Shown here piece after piece: positions 1 to 6,751 of a stretch of 7,560 nucleotides of DNA. Under the pieces are notes generated by a model. The model was given only the letters and a program-made list of their open reading frames with translations. It did not search any database and was not told where the DNA came from. Made by a program: the position numbers and the translations under genes. Position 1 is the stretch's first letter, and each line of letters starts with the position of its first letter. This DNA is from Candidatus Endomicrobiellum dinenymphae. Lineage in GTDB: Bacteria; Elusimicrobiota; Endomicrobiia; Endomicrobiales; Endomicrobiaceae. The stretch is from assembly GCA_020328135.1 (NCBI GenBank), contig JAIXNA010000041.1, positions 1 to 7,560 on the forward strand, given 5' to 3'.

Positions 1-258
1 CGGTATTGGATTTGCCCGGTATTGGATTTGCCAAGCGGAGTGTTTACTGGAGCGGGCGTAAAAACTGTAGTTTTATTTTTTGAAGTTTAACAAATTCTTC
101 TAAATCCTTTTCATTTAAAGGATTGGTTTTGCCAAGATTTCTATTTAATTTTAATTGATAGTACCAAACTTTTTCCGTAGGAACGCCTTTCTCAAAAAAT
201 AAAACTACAGTTTTTACGCCCGCTCCAGTAAACACTCCGCTTGGCAAATCCAATACCG
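1..258. repeat. Foldback (inverted repeat) at left end, probable contig-end chimera
   Basis: Positions 17-83 are the exact reverse complement of 192-258 (67 bp), separated by a 108-base spacer of normal hsdM sequence. In addition, the 16-mer at 1-16 is repeated directly at 17-32. The repeated DNA is the hsdM segment that encodes about residues 364-386, so the gene's own sequence is copied back in the opposite orientation after residue ~419. The junction on the minus strand lies in a short A-rich word (tcaaaaaa) present at both joined sites, as expected for microhomology template switching. I read this as an amplification or assembly artefact; a true inversion is possible but less likely. Confidence 0.85.
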
Positions 259-1333
259 TATGCAAATTACAACTCTGAATTAACTCTTTACGAAGCGATA
301 TAGAAGCGTTGTCAGTATTAGATAAAAATGTATTTTTAATAACAATGCCGGCTTTACCGCATGCTTTTAGTATTTTCATAAAATGTTGTAAAAACAGAAA
401 AGCTGTTTCTCCCGTTCTAATATCAAAATTTTGCTGTACTTCGGGACGTTCTTTCCCTCCAAACGGGGGATTAGCAAGAACAACATTAAATTTATCTTTT
501 TCTTGTATGTCTTTAATATTTTCTGAAAGCGTATTTGTATGCAAAATATTTGGCGCTTCTATACCATGCAAAATCATATTCATAATGCCTATAATATATG
601 CAAGCGGTCTTTTTTCTTTGCCGTAAAAAGTATTATGTTGCAATACCGACTGTTCTTTCGTTGTTTTGACTTTCTCATGCAGATAGTTAAACGCTTCTAC
701 CAAGAAGCCCGCCGACCCTACGGCGCCATCATAAATTTTATCCCCTATTTTAGGAACTACAACTTTTACTATAGTTCTGATAAGCGGACGCGGAGTATAA
801 TATTCTCCACCGTTGCGTCCGGCATTGCCCATATTCTTAATTTTTGATTCATAAAGATGAGACATTTCATGTTTTTGAGCATGAGTAGAGAATTTGAGTT
901 CGTCAACAATATTTAATATTTCCCTTAAATTGTACCCGCTTTGAATTTTATTTTTAAGCTCGCTGAAAATCTCGCCTATTTTATATTCTATTGTGTTGTA
1001 GTTTGCCGCATTAATTTTAAATTTTTTAAGATACGGAAAGAGTTTTTGATTTACAAAATTGATAAGATCGTCGCCGGTTAAAGCTTTATTGTAATCTAAT
1101 TTACCGTCTTTTTTAGGACATGCCCAAACACCCCATTGAAATTCTTTTGAAATTATATTTGTATATTTCTTGACTGCAAGCGCATCTTCTTTAATCTTTA
1201 TACGCTCTAAATCGTCTAAATATCTCAAAAACAAAATCCAAGAAGTTTGTTCAATATAATCTAGTTCGCTGCTATTGCCCGCGTCTTTATGCAAAATGTC
1301 GTCTATGTTTTTAAACGCTTGTTCAAACATCAT
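44..1333 (-). CDS. hsdM: Type I restriction-modification DNA methyltransferase subunit (HsdM), 3' end lost
   Basis: This is the N6-adenine methyltransferase subunit of a type I restriction-modification system, which acts with HsdS (specificity) and HsdR (nuclease). Residues 1-150 form the helical HsdM N-terminal domain. The N6_Mtase domain follows, with GEYYTPR at 176-182, the SAM-binding motif DGAVGSAGF at 202-210, and the catalytic NPPF at 288-291. The segment around 330-420 (IVIKNTFLSNTDNAS, GVFTGAGVKTVVLFFEKG, YYQL, GKTNPLNEKDLEEF) is typical of one HsdM subfamily that normally runs to nearly 500 residues. Here the protein stops at 429, and the last ten residues (after LQK, about residue 419) come from the foldback copy, so the true gene is truncated by the window edge artefact. 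Two adjacent ATGs (1333 and 1330) follow an AGAG stretch, and either could start translation. hsdS and hsdR are not visible and may lie beyond the left end. Confidence 0.9.
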   Translation of the reverse strand: MMFEQAFKNIDDILHKDAGNSSELDYIEQTSWILFLRYLDDLERIKIKEDALAVKKYTNIISKEFQWGVWACPKKDGKLDYNKALTGDDLINFVNQKLFPYLKKFKINAANYNTIEYKIGEIFSELKNKIQSGYNLREILNIVDELKFSTHAQKHEMSHLYESKIKNMGNAGRNGGEYYTPRPLIRTIVKVVVPKIGDKIYDGAVGSAGFLVEAFNYLHEKVKTTKEQSVLQHNTFYGKEKRPLAYIIGIMNMILHGIEAPNILHTNTLSENIKDIQEKDKFNVVLANPPFGGKERPEVQQNFDIRTGETAFLFLQHFMKILKACGKAGIVIKNTFLSNTDNASISLRKELIQSCNLHTVLDLPSGVFTGAGVKTVVLFFEKGVPTEKVWYYQLKLNRNLGKTNPLNEKDLEEFVKLQKIKLQFLRPLQ

Positions 1334-1521
1334 TTTTTTCTCTTTGAAAATTAATGAAGAGGTTAGTCGATTTATATATCAAATACAAACCCCTAACCCT
1401 CTTTTCAAGATCGTAGTTTGCCATCGAATGTCTTTATCGGTGGGGCTTTCAAAGCCCCTTCCCCTCGGAGGAAGGAAGTTAACGGCAACTTGAAAACTAT
1501 TACCTTTTCTCGCTCGTCGCG
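1334..1521. other. Intergenic region between waaA and hsdM
   Basis: These 188 bases hold no convincing gene. The half nearest waaA is rich in short hairpins and looks like a dispersed repeat (see 1442-1545). The half nearest hsdM is AT-rich and should carry its ribosome binding site and possibly a promoter. An AT-rich TATAAA-like word is present near 1373, but no matching -35 element at proper spacing is evident. No classical terminator with a T-run after its stem is visible for waaA. Confidence 0.6.
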
Positions 1522-1545
1522 CTACGACCCATCAAGGGAGAATGG
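1442..1545. repeat. Hairpin-rich dispersed-repeat-like sequence overlapping the waaA 3' end
   Basis: Several inverted motifs lie close together: ggggcttt-c-aaagcccc at 1442-1458, a CCTTCC/GGAAGG-type stem around 1458-1475, and aagtt/aactt at 1476-1491 with a 6-base loop. These are followed by a GC-rich block (about 1508-1530, containing cgctcgtcgcgctacgacc) unlike the AT-rich surroundings. Low-complexity words of this type are common in dispersed intergenic repeats of many bacterial genomes; I recognise the style, not a named family. The block supplies the last codons and the stop of waaA. Confidence 0.5.
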
Positions 1546-2808
1546 AATTAATGTTTTTCTTATTTTTTCTACAGCAAAAAATACCGCGCCCTTTTGAGAC
1601 CTAATCGTTTTTAAAGCTCTTTGTCCGGCATCTTCGAGTAATTGTCTATTTAAAATAAATTCTTTAATCTTGACGGCTAAATCATTTGAATCTTCAACAA
1701 GAAACGCTCCGCCCTCTCTTATAAGACTTTCGGCTTCTGCTGTGAAATTATTCATATTTTTGCCAAATAAGACGGGTTTGCCGTATGCCGCAGGTTCTAT
1801 AGGATTCTGACCGCCTTTGTTTACAAACGAACCGCCAACATAACATACATCTGAAACAGAGTATATATTTTGTAGTTTTCCAAAAACATCGAGCAAAATA
1901 AAATTAGCGCTGAAATCGCCGCTAGAAAACAATGAATATTTAATACCTTTGCCTTTAAGAATATTAACTACCTCTTCTATCCTTGGAAGATGTCTAGGAG
2001 CGAGAAAAAATCTAATATTTTTAAAATCGGAACTTATTTTATTATACGCTTCCGCTATAAATTCTTCCTCGCCTTCTCTCGTACTACCTGCCGCAAAAAC
2101 AAAATCTTCTTTTTTCAACATAAAATCTTCACGCTTTGAGTCCAATGTAAAATCTCTGTCGTACTTAATATTACTAGAAACAACAATATCACTTTTACCA
2201 TCAGTTAAAAATTCAAACCTATCGGCATCATCTTTACTTCTGGCAATAACGGTACTAATAAGACTTACAAAACCTCTCCAAAAAAATTTCACTTTTTTGT
2301 ATGCCTTAAATGACTTGGCGGACATTCTTCCGTTAATCGTAATAATTCTTACATTTTTACTTGCCGCAGAGTATAGCATAGTTGCCCAAAGTTCAGTCTC
2401 AACAAGTACAAGTATACTCGGATTAACAATACTAAACGCTTTATTCATGATGGGATAAATATCCAATGGAAGTAAAGCAACAAAATCCGCTTTCTGCAAT
2501 TTTTGCGCATGTTCTCTACCGCTTTTTGTAATTGTTGTCAAAACAATATAATATTTCTCTTTAAGCGCATCCAAAATAGGCTCAATAGCGCGCACCTCGC
2601 CAAGCGACGCGCAATGCATCCAAATAGTAGTTTTTTTTGATTTTTTACTTACAGGTTTATAACAAGCGAAACGTTCAGATAGTTTATAAAAAAATTCCTT
2701 TCTATATTTACTGCTAAAAAGAAAAACAAGTATAATCAAAGGCATGCCCGCAACAAACAAAGCGTTATATATGATTAAATATATTTTTAACATTTTATTA
2801 CCAATCAT
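1522..2808 (-). CDS. waaA: 3-deoxy-D-manno-octulosonic acid (Kdo) transferase WaaA
   Basis: WaaA transfers Kdo from CMP-Kdo to the lipid A precursor at the cytoplasmic face of the inner membrane, an essential step in LPS core synthesis. A hydrophobic N-terminal anchor spans about residues 8-31. The N-terminal GT-B (glycosyltransferase 30) domain shows ASLGE at 67-71, where the Glu matches the family's catalytic acid, then PLD at 114-116, ETELWATM at 137-144 and INGRMSAKSF at 158-167. The second domain shows GSTREGEEE at 241-249, APRHLPR at 270-276 and GGSFVNKGGQNPIEPAAYGKPVLFG at about 325-349, the nucleotide-sugar binding region. Length (428) is normal. Neither ATG at 2808 nor the one at 2793 (residue 6) has a strong Shine-Dalgarno site; 2793 has a weak GG upstream and is a credible alternative. 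The final residues IPFSLDGS are encoded by repeat-like sequence. It lies 36 bases after the upstream gene, probably in the same transcript. Confidence 0.93.
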   Translation of the reverse strand: MIGNKMLKIYLIIYNALFVAGMPLIILVFLFSSKYRKEFFYKLSERFACYKPVSKKSKKTTIWMHCASLGEVRAIEPILDALKEKYYIVLTTITKSGREHAQKLQKADFVALLPLDIYPIMNKAFSIVNPSILVLVETELWATMLYSAASKNVRIITINGRMSAKSFKAYKKVKFFWRGFVSLISTVIARSKDDADRFEFLTDGKSDIVVSSNIKYDRDFTLDSKREDFMLKKEDFVFAAGSTREGEEEFIAEAYNKISSDFKNIRFFLAPRHLPRIEEVVNILKGKGIKYSLFSSGDFSANFILLDVFGKLQNIYSVSDVCYVGGSFVNKGGQNPIEPAAYGKPVLFGKNMNNFTAEAESLIREGGAFLVEDSNDLAVKIKEFILNRQLLEDAGQRALKTIRSQKGAVFFAVEKIRKTLIPFSLDGS

Positions 2809-2844
2809 TTACACAGTATGATTAACTAACTTTATTACCCGCTA

Positions 2845-3417
2845 TTATCTTTTTGCTTTTTTCCTAGATGGTATCCAGTAGGATAATCCACAAGTTGAAT
2901 ATTTAGGACTAACATCTTCAGATTCCATACTTATGCCTATTTTGTCTATAGGGATAACTTTTGCAAATTCCCTGTATAAATCCCTTGGAACATCCACAAT
3001 TCTTGATATTTCACAATTTTCATCTTGCGCTTCATTTGAAATAAGCCTTTGCACAAAAAATTTTGATTGTTCTAGAGCATCAACGGCTATTGCAGAGACA
3101 ATCTTACTTGTATGTTCTCCAAAAGCCTCTTCATTTTTTTTATATTCTTCATAAAGACCATTGCCTATAGTAACAAAAAAAACGCTTTCTGCAATCCATT
3201 TCGAAGGAGCATCTTGTTCGTAAGTAAATGGTAGAGCGTCTTTTGAAAAAACATCGTAAACAACAGAAGGCGACAAAAACTTAAAATACAGACGACAACA
3301 TCGCTGAATAGTTTTCTCAAGTTCCGCCGATAAATCAGCGACATTTATAAGTTTCTTCACCACGCGTAAAATTTCTTTCACTCGTAGATTTATCTTAAAA
3401 TTCTTTATCTTTCTCAT
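2845..3417 (-). CDS. Small protein resembling the activation domain of B12-dependent methionine synthase
   Basis: This 190-residue soluble protein has no membrane segment or signal peptide. I do not recognise it with certainty, but several blocks fit the MetH activation-domain-like fold found as stand-alone proteins. These are a helical start with KEILRVV at 14-20, a P-x-VVYDVF segment at 50-57, FFVTIGNGLYEEY at 80-92 (compare the usual TxG plus charged helix), an acidic-helix segment AVDALEQS at 111-118, and IGISMESEDVSPKYSTCGLSYWI at 160-182. The last matches the family's terminal pattern of GI-x-L-T-x-S followed by P-x-K-S. In MetH this domain binds SAM for reductive reactivation of cobalamin; the role of isolated copies is less defined. 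It starts on a TAATG overlap with the secF stop and has no clear ribosome binding site, which suggests translational coupling. The family call is inferred from motif recall, and the link to Sec is only positional. Confidence 0.5.
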   Translation of the reverse strand: MRKIKNFKINLRVKEILRVVKKLINVADLSAELEKTIQRCCRLYFKFLSPSVVYDVFSKDALPFTYEQDAPSKWIAESVFFVTIGNGLYEEYKKNEEAFGEHTSKIVSAIAVDALEQSKFFVQRLISNEAQDENCEISRIVDVPRDLYREFAKVIPIDKIGISMESEDVSPKYSTCGLSYWIPSRKKAKR

Positions 3418-4355
3418 TATCTTTTTGAACGAACTACGCCTTGTTTAATCGCAATTTTTAAACGATTAGCTCTTCTTATTTCCCACTCATAAACAAGCGG
3501 CGTACAAATAAATATTGAAGAAAACACTCCAAGCGCCGTGCCTACAATCATAATGTACGCAAAAGTATGTATAACTTCGCCACCAAAGAAAAACAACGAG
3601 CTTGCAACAATAAACACAGTTAAAGAAGTAACAATTGTTCTAATAAGAACCTCGTTAATACTTTTATTGATAATAGTTGTAAAATCTTCTTTTGCGCAAA
3701 GTCTTAAATTTTCTTTCATTCTATCAAACAAAACAATAGTGTCGTTAATTGAATAACCGGCGACCGTCAGAAGAGCCGCTATCACTGTTATATTGACCTC
3801 TTTGTTTACGAGAACCACAAAACCAAAAGAAACAATAACATCATGCGCAATACCAAGAACGGCGGCAACTCCCCACAAACTGGACTTAAATCTAAAAGCA
3901 ACATATACAATCATGCCCAAGAAAGCAAAGAAAAACGCATACAATGCTTGCTTTGAAAGATATTTTCCCACGCTTGGACCAACATATTCTATTTTTTCAA
4001 TTTTCATAGGATTGTCGGGCAGTTTTGCTTGTATAGAATCTCGTATTATCCTTTCAAATTCTTCTTGCAATTCAAGATTTTTCTTCGCTCTTATCATAAT
4101 CATATTTTCAGAACTCTGCAACTCAAAAGAAGTTATTCCTGCATATTCTATAGCGCTGCGAACATCTTGCAACTCGACATCATTGCTCTGGAAAGAAATC
4201 TGCATAAGAACACCGCCGGTAAAATCAATGCCGTAATTTGGTCCGCCTCTATAAATGAACGCAATCACAGTCATCGACAACAACATTCCTGCTACCACAA
4301 AAAATTTACGACGGTTGCCTATAAAATCTATATGTATGGATTTAAAGAATTGCAC
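3417..4355 (-). CDS. secF: Protein translocase subunit SecF
   Basis: SecF pairs with SecD (and YajC) at the SecYEG translocon in the inner membrane, where proton flow helps complete export of preproteins. The order is a first membrane segment at about 17-35, the signature GIDFTGG at 42-48, a periplasmic domain to about 120, VGPSVG at 125-130, and five further membrane segments between about 135 and 290. AGYSINDTIVLFDRMKEN at 199-216 is the conserved SecF segment whose Asp belongs to the proton pathway, followed by SINEVLIRTIVTS at 232-244. Length (312) is normal. The start codon is GTG at 4355, chosen because a near-perfect GGAGGT lies just ahead of it and the N-terminus (QFFKSIHIDFIGNRRKFF) is typical. 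Twelve bases separate it from the secD stop, and its own stop overlaps the next gene by one base. Confidence 0.97.
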   Translation of the reverse strand: MQFFKSIHIDFIGNRRKFFVVAGMLLSMTVIAFIYRGGPNYGIDFTGGVLMQISFQSNDVELQDVRSAIEYAGITSFELQSSENMIMIRAKKNLELQEEFERIIRDSIQAKLPDNPMKIEKIEYVGPSVGKYLSKQALYAFFFAFLGMIVYVAFRFKSSLWGVAAVLGIAHDVIVSFGFVVLVNKEVNITVIAALLTVAGYSINDTIVLFDRMKENLRLCAKEDFTTIINKSINEVLIRTIVTSLTVFIVASSLFFFGGEVIHTFAYIMIVGTALGVFSSIFICTPLVYEWEIRRANRLKIAIKQGVVRSKR

Positions 4356-4358
4356 TTT

Positions 4359-4364
4359 GACCTC
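4359..4364 (-). promoter_or_regulatory. Shine-Dalgarno site of secF (GGAGGT), fixes a GTG start
   Basis: On the minus strand GGAGGT is followed by CAAA and then GTG. It lies in the 12-base gap between the secD stop and secF. It is the strongest ribosome binding site in the window and supports the GTG at 4355 over any later ATG. Confidence 0.85.
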
Positions 4365-4367
4365 CGA

Positions 4368-5798
4368 TTATATTTTTATTCCCAATAGAAGATTTTCTTT
4401 AAACAGAAATTCATATATAAGTTTAGTAACAGTTATAGCAGTAAACATGCTTATAATAAGACCTATTGAAAGAGTAACAGCAAAACCTTTTATTGGTCCT
4501 GTTCCAAACTGGAACAAGAAAACAGCCGCTATAAGAGTTGTAAGATTTGCATCAAAAATAGTCCAAAAAACTTTCTGATAACCTGCGTCCACAGCAACTC
4601 TCGCAGTTTTACCGCTGGCAAGTTCTTCTCTTATTCTCTCTAATATAAGAACATTCGCATCAACTGCCATTGCAAGAGTAAGAGCTATGCCCGCCACGCC
4701 AGGAAGCGTAAGGGTAAACTGGAAATATGCCATAGCAGCCATAAGCATTATTAAATTTAAAGCAAGAGCTATATCTGCAATAATGCCTGAAAAACGATAA
4801 TAAACAATCATAAAAACAAAAACCACTACCACGCCAATAAGGGCGGACATAAAACCGCTTTTTATTGAATCATCTCCAAGCGACGGCCCCACAGTTCTTT
4901 CTTCTATAACCTTTACAGGAGCGGGAAGCGCACCGGCTCTTAAGACTGTCGCGAGAAGCCTTGCATCCTCAGCTGAAAAACTTCCTTCGATAACAGCCTT
5001 TCCGTCCGGGATCTTGACGCGAATTACAGGGGCAGACTGCACAATACCGTCAAGCACTATAGCCAAATTTTTCTCTCTGTTTCTCTCTGTAATATCTGCA
5101 AATATTCTCCCGCCATCTTTGTTAAACTCAAGCGAAACTATAGGCTGACCAAATTGCCCGCCAAACTCAACTTTTGCATTCGTAAGAGCAACTCCGGTTA
5201 GAAGAGTTTTACTTAGTACGTAATACGAACTGTCGTCCCCCTTACTTTCAAAAACCGACGCGCCTTCAGGCATAGCGGCCGTTATGTCAGGATATGCCAA
5301 AGGATCTTCTCTGTATTGGGCTGGAGTAATTTTCTTATCTAAAAGCAAATCAAGCGCTTCGCCGGCTTGCTCGCTTTTATCTACTATTCTGAACTCAAGT
5401 AAGGCTGTTTTACCTATTAAAGCCTTCGCCGCCTTAGGATCTTTGATTCCGGGAAGCTGTATAACTATCCACTTGTCCCCCTGCTTTGCAATCATAGGTT
5501 CAGCTACGCCGAACTGATCGATTCTGTTTCTGATAATCTCTGTGGCTCTGTCAACAGCATCCTTGATCTTTACATTATCATTCAGCTGAGATGAATCAAC
5601 TTCCAAAAGGAGGTGAGTGCCGCCTTTCAAATCTAACCCTAATTTTAAAACTTTACCTAAAATAGGATCCTTTTCTTTTTCTGCTTGTTCTTTTTGATCA
5701 CTAGACATCATCATCCAATTTATTGATGGCCATAATACCCACGCAGAAAAAGCCAACAACAATACGGTAATCCATAACTTCCAATTAATCTTACTCAT
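4368..5798 (-). CDS. secD: Protein translocase subunit SecD
   Basis: SecD forms the membrane subcomplex with SecF that uses the proton motive force to pull or release exported proteins on the periplasmic side. Its first membrane segment is at about 8-24. DLKGGTHLLLEV at 56-67 is the SecD signature, and IIRNRIDQFGVAEP at 88-101 belongs to the periplasmic P1 region. The periplasmic domain continues to about 300, and GPSLGDDSIKSG at 304-315 leads into five membrane segments (about 313-334, 338-358, 364-386, 414-434 and 437-459). AMAVDANVLILERIREEL at 376-393 contains the conserved Asp380 in membrane segment 4. The 476-residue length is in the shorter range, lacking the longer periplasmic insert of the E. 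coli protein (about 615). The ATG overlaps the stop of the HD gene in TGATG; a GAGG lies about 11 bases upstream, so translation is probably coupled. Confidence 0.97.
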   Translation of the reverse strand: MSKINWKLWITVLLLAFSAWVLWPSINWMMMSSDQKEQAEKEKDPILGKVLKLGLDLKGGTHLLLEVDSSQLNDNVKIKDAVDRATEIIRNRIDQFGVAEPMIAKQGDKWIVIQLPGIKDPKAAKALIGKTALLEFRIVDKSEQAGEALDLLLDKKITPAQYREDPLAYPDITAAMPEGASVFESKGDDSSYYVLSKTLLTGVALTNAKVEFGGQFGQPIVSLEFNKDGGRIFADITERNREKNLAIVLDGIVQSAPVIRVKIPDGKAVIEGSFSAEDARLLATVLRAGALPAPVKVIEERTVGPSLGDDSIKSGFMSALIGVVVVFVFMIVYYRFSGIIADIALALNLIMLMAAMAYFQFTLTLPGVAGIALTLAMAVDANVLILERIREELASGKTARVAVDAGYQKVFWTIFDANLTTLIAAVFLFQFGTGPIKGFAVTLSIGLIISMFTAITVTKLIYEFLFKENLLLGIKI

Positions 5799-6487
5799 CA
5801 GAGTAATTTCCTCTCATTTATTATTAACTCAAATGTACAATCAAAAAAATCTTCTGCAGCCCTTTTGCATATACGCATTCTATCCATAAAAATTTCAAAA
5901 TATTCCATAACCGAAAATTTTTGAATATTAATGACGAGATAAAGCGATATAATTTTTTTATCTTTGTTAACTTTTAAAAAAGATTTTTTCACAGCATGAT
6001 TTACTCGCTCGTGTATGTTGTGATCTAAAGCATTACGACGAAGACTTCGCACTCTTGTTTTATGCACGTCAGATTTATCAGCCAAAACGAGCGCTGCAGC
6101 TATAGGATTCATCGGATCGCCTGTTTGTTCATGATTGCCTATGGCCGAAATTATTAACGCTATCTCTTCGGGATCCATCATCATATCTTTCAACAATCGC
6201 ATAGCTATAAGCGCTGAAGATTGTCCATGATCATGCCTATTTACAATATTTCCTATATCATGCATATAACCCGCGATTTCGGCAAGCTCTTGATATCTTT
6301 TCGAATAACCAAGGTGCAACAAAACGGTTTTCGCTATAAACGCAACCAAACTTACGTGTCTTTCTCCATGTTCAGTATAGCCTATCTCCCCTAAATGGTC
6401 ATCGGCTGACTTAATAAACGTCTTAACAATCGGACTCTTCTTCACATCTGCAAGAGTTATTTTTGAGTATTCATTTTTAGTATTCAT
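5798..6487 (-). CDS. HD-domain metal-dependent phosphohydrolase, unknown substrate
   Basis: A 229-residue soluble protein of the HD superfamily. The metal site is visible: His44 (GERH), the HD pair His76-Asp77 in YMHDIGN, His85 and His87 in NRHDHG, His119 in GNHE, and Asp137 in ADKSD. This is the H...HD...H...H...D layout of HD hydrolases that act on nucleotides or phosphorylated signalling molecules. HDIGN plus GNHE and ADKSDVHKTRVR recall small stand-alone HD proteins, but there is no GYP motif, so a c-di-GMP phosphodiesterase call is not justified. Residues 140-229 form a basic then mixed C-terminal region I cannot assign. The ATG at 6487 has a weak GGAT six bases upstream. Its stop overlaps the secD start by one base (TGATG), so it sits first in the HD-secD-secF unit, between yajC and secD, where other genomes usually have no gene. 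The substrate is unknown. Confidence 0.85.
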   Translation of the reverse strand: MNTKNEYSKITLADVKKSPIVKTFIKSADDHLGEIGYTEHGERHVSLVAFIAKTVLLHLGYSKRYQELAEIAGYMHDIGNIVNRHDHGQSSALIAMRLLKDMMMDPEEIALIISAIGNHEQTGDPMNPIAAALVLADKSDVHKTRVRSLRRNALDHNIHERVNHAVKKSFLKVNKDKKIISLYLVINIQKFSVMEYFEIFMDRMRICKRAAEDFFDCTFELIINERKLL

Positions 6488-6751
6488 TGCTTATCCGTAA
6501 TTATGTATTTTGTCAGTTATCGCTGCAACCGCTTTCATGCCACACTTGTCGTTATTTGTCATGCTTCGACGACTTCACATCAGGCTGCGCCCGCCGCTCC
6601 TTTCAAAGAAAGTGGAATTTACTACAATGTCTTTATCCCACTTTTTACAAGAAGGGATGGCGGGCGCAGCCTGACGAGAGGTATTTATGCTTATTTTTTA
6701 AGTGACAATACTGAGCGCGGCGAAGTATCCACTGCCAAATATTTATTACTA
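6488..6751. other. Intergenic region between yajC and the HD gene
   Basis: These 264 bases carry no credible gene in any frame. They hold the long hairpin at 6580-6674. A second weak inverted motif lies at about 6701-6734 (AGTG...ATACT paired with AGTAT...CACT). Neither stem is followed by a T-run in the minus direction, so no clear rho-independent terminator after yajC is seen. Words such as gtcatgcttcga and gagcgcggcgaagtatcc resemble common dispersed intergenic repeats. A promoter for the HD-secD-secF genes may lie here but could not be placed confidently. Confidence 0.6.
6580..6674. repeat. Long imperfect hairpin, dispersed-repeat-like
   Basis: The outer arms at 6580-6595 and 6659-6674 are perfect 16-bp inverted copies (tcaggctgcgcccgcc and its complement). 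After a small bulge, 6598-6604 pairs with 6651-6657 (one G-T pair). Further in, aaagtgg at 6609-6615 pairs with ccacttt at 6638-6644, leaving a 22-base loop. The GC-rich arms contrast with the AT-rich neighbourhood. It could be a non-autonomous repeat (REP or MITE-like) or a structured RNA segment between yajC and the HD gene. I see no transposase and no target duplication. Confidence 0.7.

Noticed and set aside
1360..1395. Possible hsdM promoter with a TATAAA-like -10 word
   Set aside because: No recognisable -35 element occurs at 16-18 bases; AT-rich words of this type are expected by chance here.
1275..1493. Plus-strand open frame of 72 codons near the hsdM start
   Set aside because: It is antisense to hsdM and then reads through the repeat-like stretch; no homology is apparent.
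1949..2458. Plus-strand open frame of 169 codons antisense to waaA
   Set aside because: It is a shadow of the conserved waaA coding sequence, with a Ser/Leu-rich low-complexity translation and no start signal.
6500..6528. Possible promoter for the HD gene (TTGCAG, 17 bases, CATAAT on the minus strand)
   Set aside because: The -35 box matches poorly, and the start of transcription would fall about 5 bases before the ATG, removing the presumed ribosome binding site.
6701..6734. Possible terminator after yajC
   Set aside because: The stem is interrupted and is followed by A residues, not a T-run, in the direction of yajC transcription.
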